Shown here: positions 60,856 to 64,000 of the stretch, in pieces
Layout: each line of letters starts with the position of its first letter
Numbering within the stretch: the first letter of the stretch is position 1
Source of the DNA: CAILUG01 sp038125665
GTDB taxonomy: Bacteria; Pseudomonadota; Gammaproteobacteria; Pseudomonadales; Pseudohongiellaceae
DNA length: 64,000 bases
Assembly (NCBI GenBank): GCA_038125665.1
Contig: JAYPEI010000001.1
Span: forward strand, 62,001 to 126,000
Reading direction: 5' to 3'
The notes under the pieces: model-generated
Databases searched by the model: none
What the model saw: only the letters and a program-made list of their open reading frames with translations
What the model was told of the DNA's origin: nothing
Translations under genes and position numbers: made by a program

Positions 60856-62388
60856 TCATGAGTGATGTATTAGCACATGGACATCATCTCTAGTGCCACT
60901 ATCAATGCTATCTTCTTTATCCTGCTTTAGTTTTGCAAGATCATTACGCCGCTCCTCTAGAGCATTAAGATATCTTTCATTAACATCTCCTGTGACATAG
61001 ACTCCATCGAAGACTGAACATTCAAAATCAAGTGGTATAAGAGAACCTTCAGCACAGGAGGCTACGAGGTCATCTAAATCTTGAAAGACTAACCAATCCG
61101 CACCAATGGCTGCTTCAACTTCTTTAATGGTTTTGTTCCATGCTATTAGTTCAGATTTTGCTGGCATATCGATTCCATAGACATTTTGGTGCTGAACTGG
61201 TGGTGATGCTGAGCAGAAATAAACATTACGTGCCCCTGCTTCCCGTGCCATTTCAATAATCTTACGACAAGTTGTACCACGTACTATTGAGTCGTCCACT
61301 AACATCACATTTTTATCCTGAAACTCCAAAGCTATGGCATTCAGTTTTTGCTTTACACTTTTTTTGCGTTGACTTTGACCTGGCATTATAAATGTGCGAC
61401 CAATATAACGATTCTTAACAAATCCCTCTCTAAACTTAACACCAAGAGCATTAGCTAGCTCGACAGCCGCAGTTCTTGATGTATCTGGGATGGGAATAAC
61501 CACATCAATATCATGCTCAGGTCTTTCCCGGAGTATTTTCTGGGCAAGTTTTTCTCCCATTCGTAATCTTGATTTGTATACAGAAACACCATCGATCATA
61601 GAATCAGGTCTAGCGAAATAAACATGCTCGAAGATACAAGGACGTAATACAGGAGACTCCGCACATACCTTAGTAAATAACTCACCCTCTTCATTAATAT
61701 AAATAACTTCACCTGGAGCCACATCTCGGACCAACTGAAATCCTTGGGAGTCTAAAGCCACGCTTTCAGAAGCCATCATGTATTCAACACCCTTACGAGT
61801 TTTACGCTTACCGAGCACAAGGGGTCTAATTCCATAAGGATCTCGGAATCCAACCATGCCATAGCCTACAATTAAAGCAACTGCCGCATAAGCGCCTCGA
61901 CAACGTTTGTGTACCTCCGATATTGCCTGAAAAATATCTTCTGCTGTGGGTTTTAACTTACTAATAGATTGTAATTCATGGGCAAAAACATTGAGGAGAA
62001 TTTCAGAATCAGAATCTGTGTTGATATGGCGTAGATTCTGTTTATAGATAAGTTCCGATAGTTCTGCTGAATTTGTAAGATTTCCATTGTGCGCGAGAGC
62101 GATACCATACGGGGAGTTAACATATAATGGTTGTGCCTGAGCTGGCCCAGAACTACCTGCAGTTGGATAGCGAACATGACCAATACCAATATTTCCTTGT
62201 AGATGTTTCATATGCCGTGTGTGGAAGACATCACGAACTAAACCATTGTCTTTTCTAAGAAAAAGTCGGCCATTGCATGCTGTTACGATTCCAGCAGCAT
62301 CTTGCCCACGATGTTGTAAAACTGTCAGGCTATCGTATAACGCCAAATTCACAGATGATCGAGCAAAGATGCCGACTATTCCACACAT
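60856..62388 (-). CDS. purF: Amidophosphoribosyltransferase
   Basis: PurF makes phosphoribosylamine, the first step of purine synthesis. The 510-residue protein starts MCGIVGIF, so Cys2 is the glutaminase nucleophile after Met removal. QHRGQDAAGIVT, GHVRYPTAG, and the glutamine-site segment AHNGNLTN follow. The PRPP loop VMLVDDSIVRGTTCR is in the second half. metZ, commonly the next gene in relatives, is absent. It is 28 bases downstream of cvpA on the same strand. Confidence 0.97.
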   Translation of the reverse strand: MCGIVGIFARSSVNLALYDSLTVLQHRGQDAAGIVTACNGRLFLRKDNGLVRDVFHTRHMKHLQGNIGIGHVRYPTAGSSGPAQAQPLYVNSPYGIALAHNGNLTNSAELSELIYKQNLRHINTDSDSEILLNVFAHELQSISKLKPTAEDIFQAISEVHKRCRGAYAAVALIVGYGMVGFRDPYGIRPLVLGKRKTRKGVEYMMASESVALDSQGFQLVRDVAPGEVIYINEEGELFTKVCAESPVLRPCIFEHVYFARPDSMIDGVSVYKSRLRMGEKLAQKILRERPEHDIDVVIPIPDTSRTAAVELANALGVKFREGFVKNRYIGRTFIMPGQSQRKKSVKQKLNAIALEFQDKNVMLVDDSIVRGTTCRKIIEMAREAGARNVYFCSASPPVQHQNVYGIDMPAKSELIAWNKTIKEVEAAIGADWLVFQDLDDLVASCAEGSLIPLDFECSVFDGVYVTGDVNERYLNALEERRNDLAKLKQDKEDSIDSGTRDDVHVLIHHS

Positions 62389-62416
62389 CTTGTTCTCCTT
62401 GAGAATATTTTTTATT

Positions 62417-62968
62417 TTAAAGTTCTTTGTTTGATTCAGCTACTTCCGGAGCCAGCTCACTCATAACTTGCTCACTTAAATTTATAAAATACTTGCTTAG
62501 ACTTGAATTTTGAATGTAGAACTGCGCCACATTAATCTGTTGGCCTACCAGTAACAATATTGATGTGATAATGGTGCCACGGCATATACCGAACAAAGCT
62601 CCCAGAGCTCTATCAGCTGCTGCTAGTCCTACCGCTTGAGTAAATTTTTTTACCAATGCACTAATAATTGAACCAATTATAACAGTAACTACAAAAATAA
62701 GAGTTCCACAAAGAACCTGTTGTACCAACAACGATTGCAGCATAGGTAACCAACTCGACAAGGTAGTTGTATCTGTTCCAGCTAGTACTTTACTAGCAAA
62801 AATCACTCTAAGGGACTCGTAGAAATGAAGACTAAAATATGCCGCCAAGACCCAAGTAACGAGAGATAACAGTTCCATCACAAAGCCACGTAAGATGCCT
62901 GCTAAAAATGAAGCAACTAATATAACTAATATCACCAAATCTATGGTGTTAAGTGCTGTTATCTCCAT
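62417..62968 (-). CDS. cvpA: Colicin V production protein family membrane protein CvpA
   Basis: A 183-residue protein with four hydrophobic helices. LNTIDLVILVILVASFLAGILRGF and GIIRGTII-like sequence DRALGALFGICRGTI are CvpA signatures. The family is needed for envelope resistance and has been linked to purine-operon expression through its location before purF. It lies between the SPOR protein gene and purF, in the standard order. Confidence 0.93.
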   Translation of the reverse strand: MEITALNTIDLVILVILVASFLAGILRGFVMELLSLVTWVLAAYFSLHFYESLRVIFASKVLAGTDTTTLSSWLPMLQSLLVQQVLCGTLIFVVTVIIGSIISALVKKFTQAVGLAAADRALGALFGICRGTIITSILLLVGQQINVAQFYIQNSSLSKYFINLSEQVMSELAPEVAESNKEL

Positions 62969-62988
62969 TCTCTAGTGCCTTGTAGCAA

Positions 62989-63618
62989 TTATTCTTTTGA
63001 GGCCGTAAAGCTTAGAATAGACGGCTTAAGTTTGAACTCAGATCCCAACCGGGCACTCATTGCATTGGCTTCTGCTCTACTAATTACTGGCCCAACATAA
63101 ACTTCGGTGACGGGCGTACCATTTAAAGTGGATGGTCTAGAAAAAGCCGACTCTCCATTAAGCATTAACTTAGCTAAAAGCGCATCGGCATTTTGGGATT
63201 CTTGGAAAATTCCCATCTTGATCAACCAACCTTCTGGCAAACCTTGTTTATCAAAAGTAGGCTGGTCAAAGTCATTGTTATTAATGTTATTACTACCGTT
63301 GACTCGATCTTTAGCAACAGGTATGAGAAGTTGATCATTGGGATTAGTCGCCGGTTTTCCACTCTCAGTATCAAATGGAACTAAGTTGTTAGTTTCAAAA
63401 TCATGAGACTCTCCATCAGGGGCAGCTTCCGACACAAGTTTCTCTGGAGGCATTGGCTCTTCTAAAATTAATACTTCTAGTTTCGGCTCTGATGGCACAG
63501 TTAAATCTTGTGCGCTCGGTGGTAACCCATCACCATCAAGTAACAAGGTGACTGCGATAAGAATGATACATACCAAGACTGCAACCCCAACTAATCTTTG
63601 TTTAGTTTGCTCATTCAT
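62989..63618 (-). CDS. SPOR domain-containing protein (DedD-like)
   Basis: A 209-residue protein with a short cytoplasmic start, one membrane helix (LVGVAVLVCIILIAVTLLLDG), a Pro/Glu-rich linker, and a C-terminal SPOR domain (about 130-205, with WLIKMGIFQESQNADALLAKL and VYVGPVISRAEANAM) that binds denuded septal peptidoglycan. Its position between folC and cvpA is that of dedD. The start overlaps the folC stop (ATGA). Confidence 0.88.
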   Translation of the reverse strand: MNEQTKQRLVGVAVLVCIILIAVTLLLDGDGLPPSAQDLTVPSEPKLEVLILEEPMPPEKLVSEAAPDGESHDFETNNLVPFDTESGKPATNPNDQLLIPVAKDRVNGSNNINNNDFDQPTFDKQGLPEGWLIKMGIFQESQNADALLAKLMLNGESAFSRPSTLNGTPVTEVYVGPVISRAEANAMSARLGSEFKLKPSILSFTASKE

Positions 63619-64000
63619 AGTAGCTCCAGGACCGCACCAACAGTTAAAAAAGAACCTGTGACAACTATTGTAACTGGATTTCTTTCAATATTCTTATCAA
63701 ATGCGATTCTATTTTCATTTACCTCAAGTGTTAATTCTTCTGCATACAATAAGGCAGCGTGAAAAGCATCAGAAACACTACCATAAGTTGATGCACTTAC
63801 TCCAAGGGCAGCAACACACTCGTAAAGAAAATCAGGTCCAGTACCACGCTCGCCCCCTAGGGCTGGAATAAATACTTCTCGAGCATGCGGAGCTAATTCG
63901 GCGACCACCCCTTTTCGATCTTTATCTGCGAGCATACCAAGCACCAGTAGAACTCCTTGTTTATCCAAAGATTTCATCTGCTTACCGAGATAACGTGCCG
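63615..64000 (-). CDS. folC: Folylpolyglutamate/dihydrofolate synthase, C-terminal part (truncated by window edge)
   Basis: The frame is open through the last base of the window, so the N-terminal part lies outside; the ATG at 63977 is internal. The C-terminal domain shows GVLLVLGMLADKDRKGV, REVFIPALGG and PVTIVVTGSFLTVGAVLELL, all typical of FolC (MurC/FPGS family). The stop overlaps the SPOR gene start. FolC adds glutamate to folates and makes dihydrofolate. Confidence 0.9.
   Translation of the reverse strand, partial: ARYLGKQMKSLDKQGVLLVLGMLADKDRKGVVAELAPHAREVFIPALGGERGTGPDFLYECVAALGVSASTYGSVSDAFHAALLYAEELTLEVNENRIAFDKNIERNPVTIVVTGSFLTVGAVLELL

Noticed and set aside
1..64000. CRISPR arrays, insertion sequences, prophage or integron features
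   Set aside because: No direct-repeat arrays, transposase, integrase or phage structural genes were seen in any frame.

Overview
The window looks like a marine-type gammaproteobacterial chromosome, in the low-to-mid 40s % G+C by eye. The order of its housekeeping genes matches the arrangement known from Pseudomonas and relatives: purC-bamC-dapA, perM, tusA, bepA, nadA, tRNA-Lys, queC-queE, cpoB-pal-tolBARQ, ruvBAC-aspS at the left, and folC-dedD-cvpA-purF at the right. Several genes usual in these blocks are absent from their expected slots (ybgC, yebC, bcp/gcvR next to dapA, purM/purN beside DUF2066). The stretch is therefore conserved in order but trimmed. No insertion sequence, prophage or CRISPR array was seen, and the genus cannot be named from the sequence alone.

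Layout. Positions 1-6.7 kb: truncated mnmC, an M18 aminopeptidase, an FKBP isomerase, a leucine-rich-repeat lipoprotein interrupted by an in-frame stop, miaE and rmuC. Positions 6-25 kb: the housekeeping block listed above. Positions 25-33 kb: an HU-like protein, proS, a WrbA/DUF2069 pair, sppA, hda, DUF2066 and DUF3108 genes. Positions 33-37.7 kb: an arsenosugar-type operon (arsS plus two associated glycosyltransferase-family genes), divergent selO, and tRNA-Arg(CCT). Positions 37.8-44.3 kb: an envelope-sugar cluster (PAP2 phosphatase, ArnT-like transferase, polyprenyl-phosphate glycosyltransferase, flippase-like membrane protein, UDP-glucuronate-4-epimerase-like enzyme, alpha/beta hydrolase). 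This set is consistent with lipid-linked galacturonate decoration of LPS. Positions 44.4-48.7 kb: a TonB receptor with two exported partners, substrate unknown.

Positions 49.2-59.5 kb hold the most distinctive region, a sulfide-oxidation island. A sigma-54 activator with the three-cysteine sensing domain of the FisR type is divergent from a cyanide-insensitive-type bd quinol oxidase (cydAB), a persulfide dioxygenase, a sulfurtransferase-sulfide:quinone oxidoreductase fusion, a SulP anion transporter and an HtrA/PDZ-like protein that has lost two of its three catalytic residues. Proposed logic (inference): sulfide is oxidised by SQR into persulfide, the dioxygenase makes sulfite, SulP moves the oxyanion, and the bd oxidase re-oxidises the quinol under sulfide, all switched on by FisR when it senses persulfide. 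A c-type cytochrome sits downstream of the regulator.

Positions 59.5-64 kb return to housekeeping genes: exonuclease III, DUF1653, purF, cvpA, a SPOR protein and a truncated folC.
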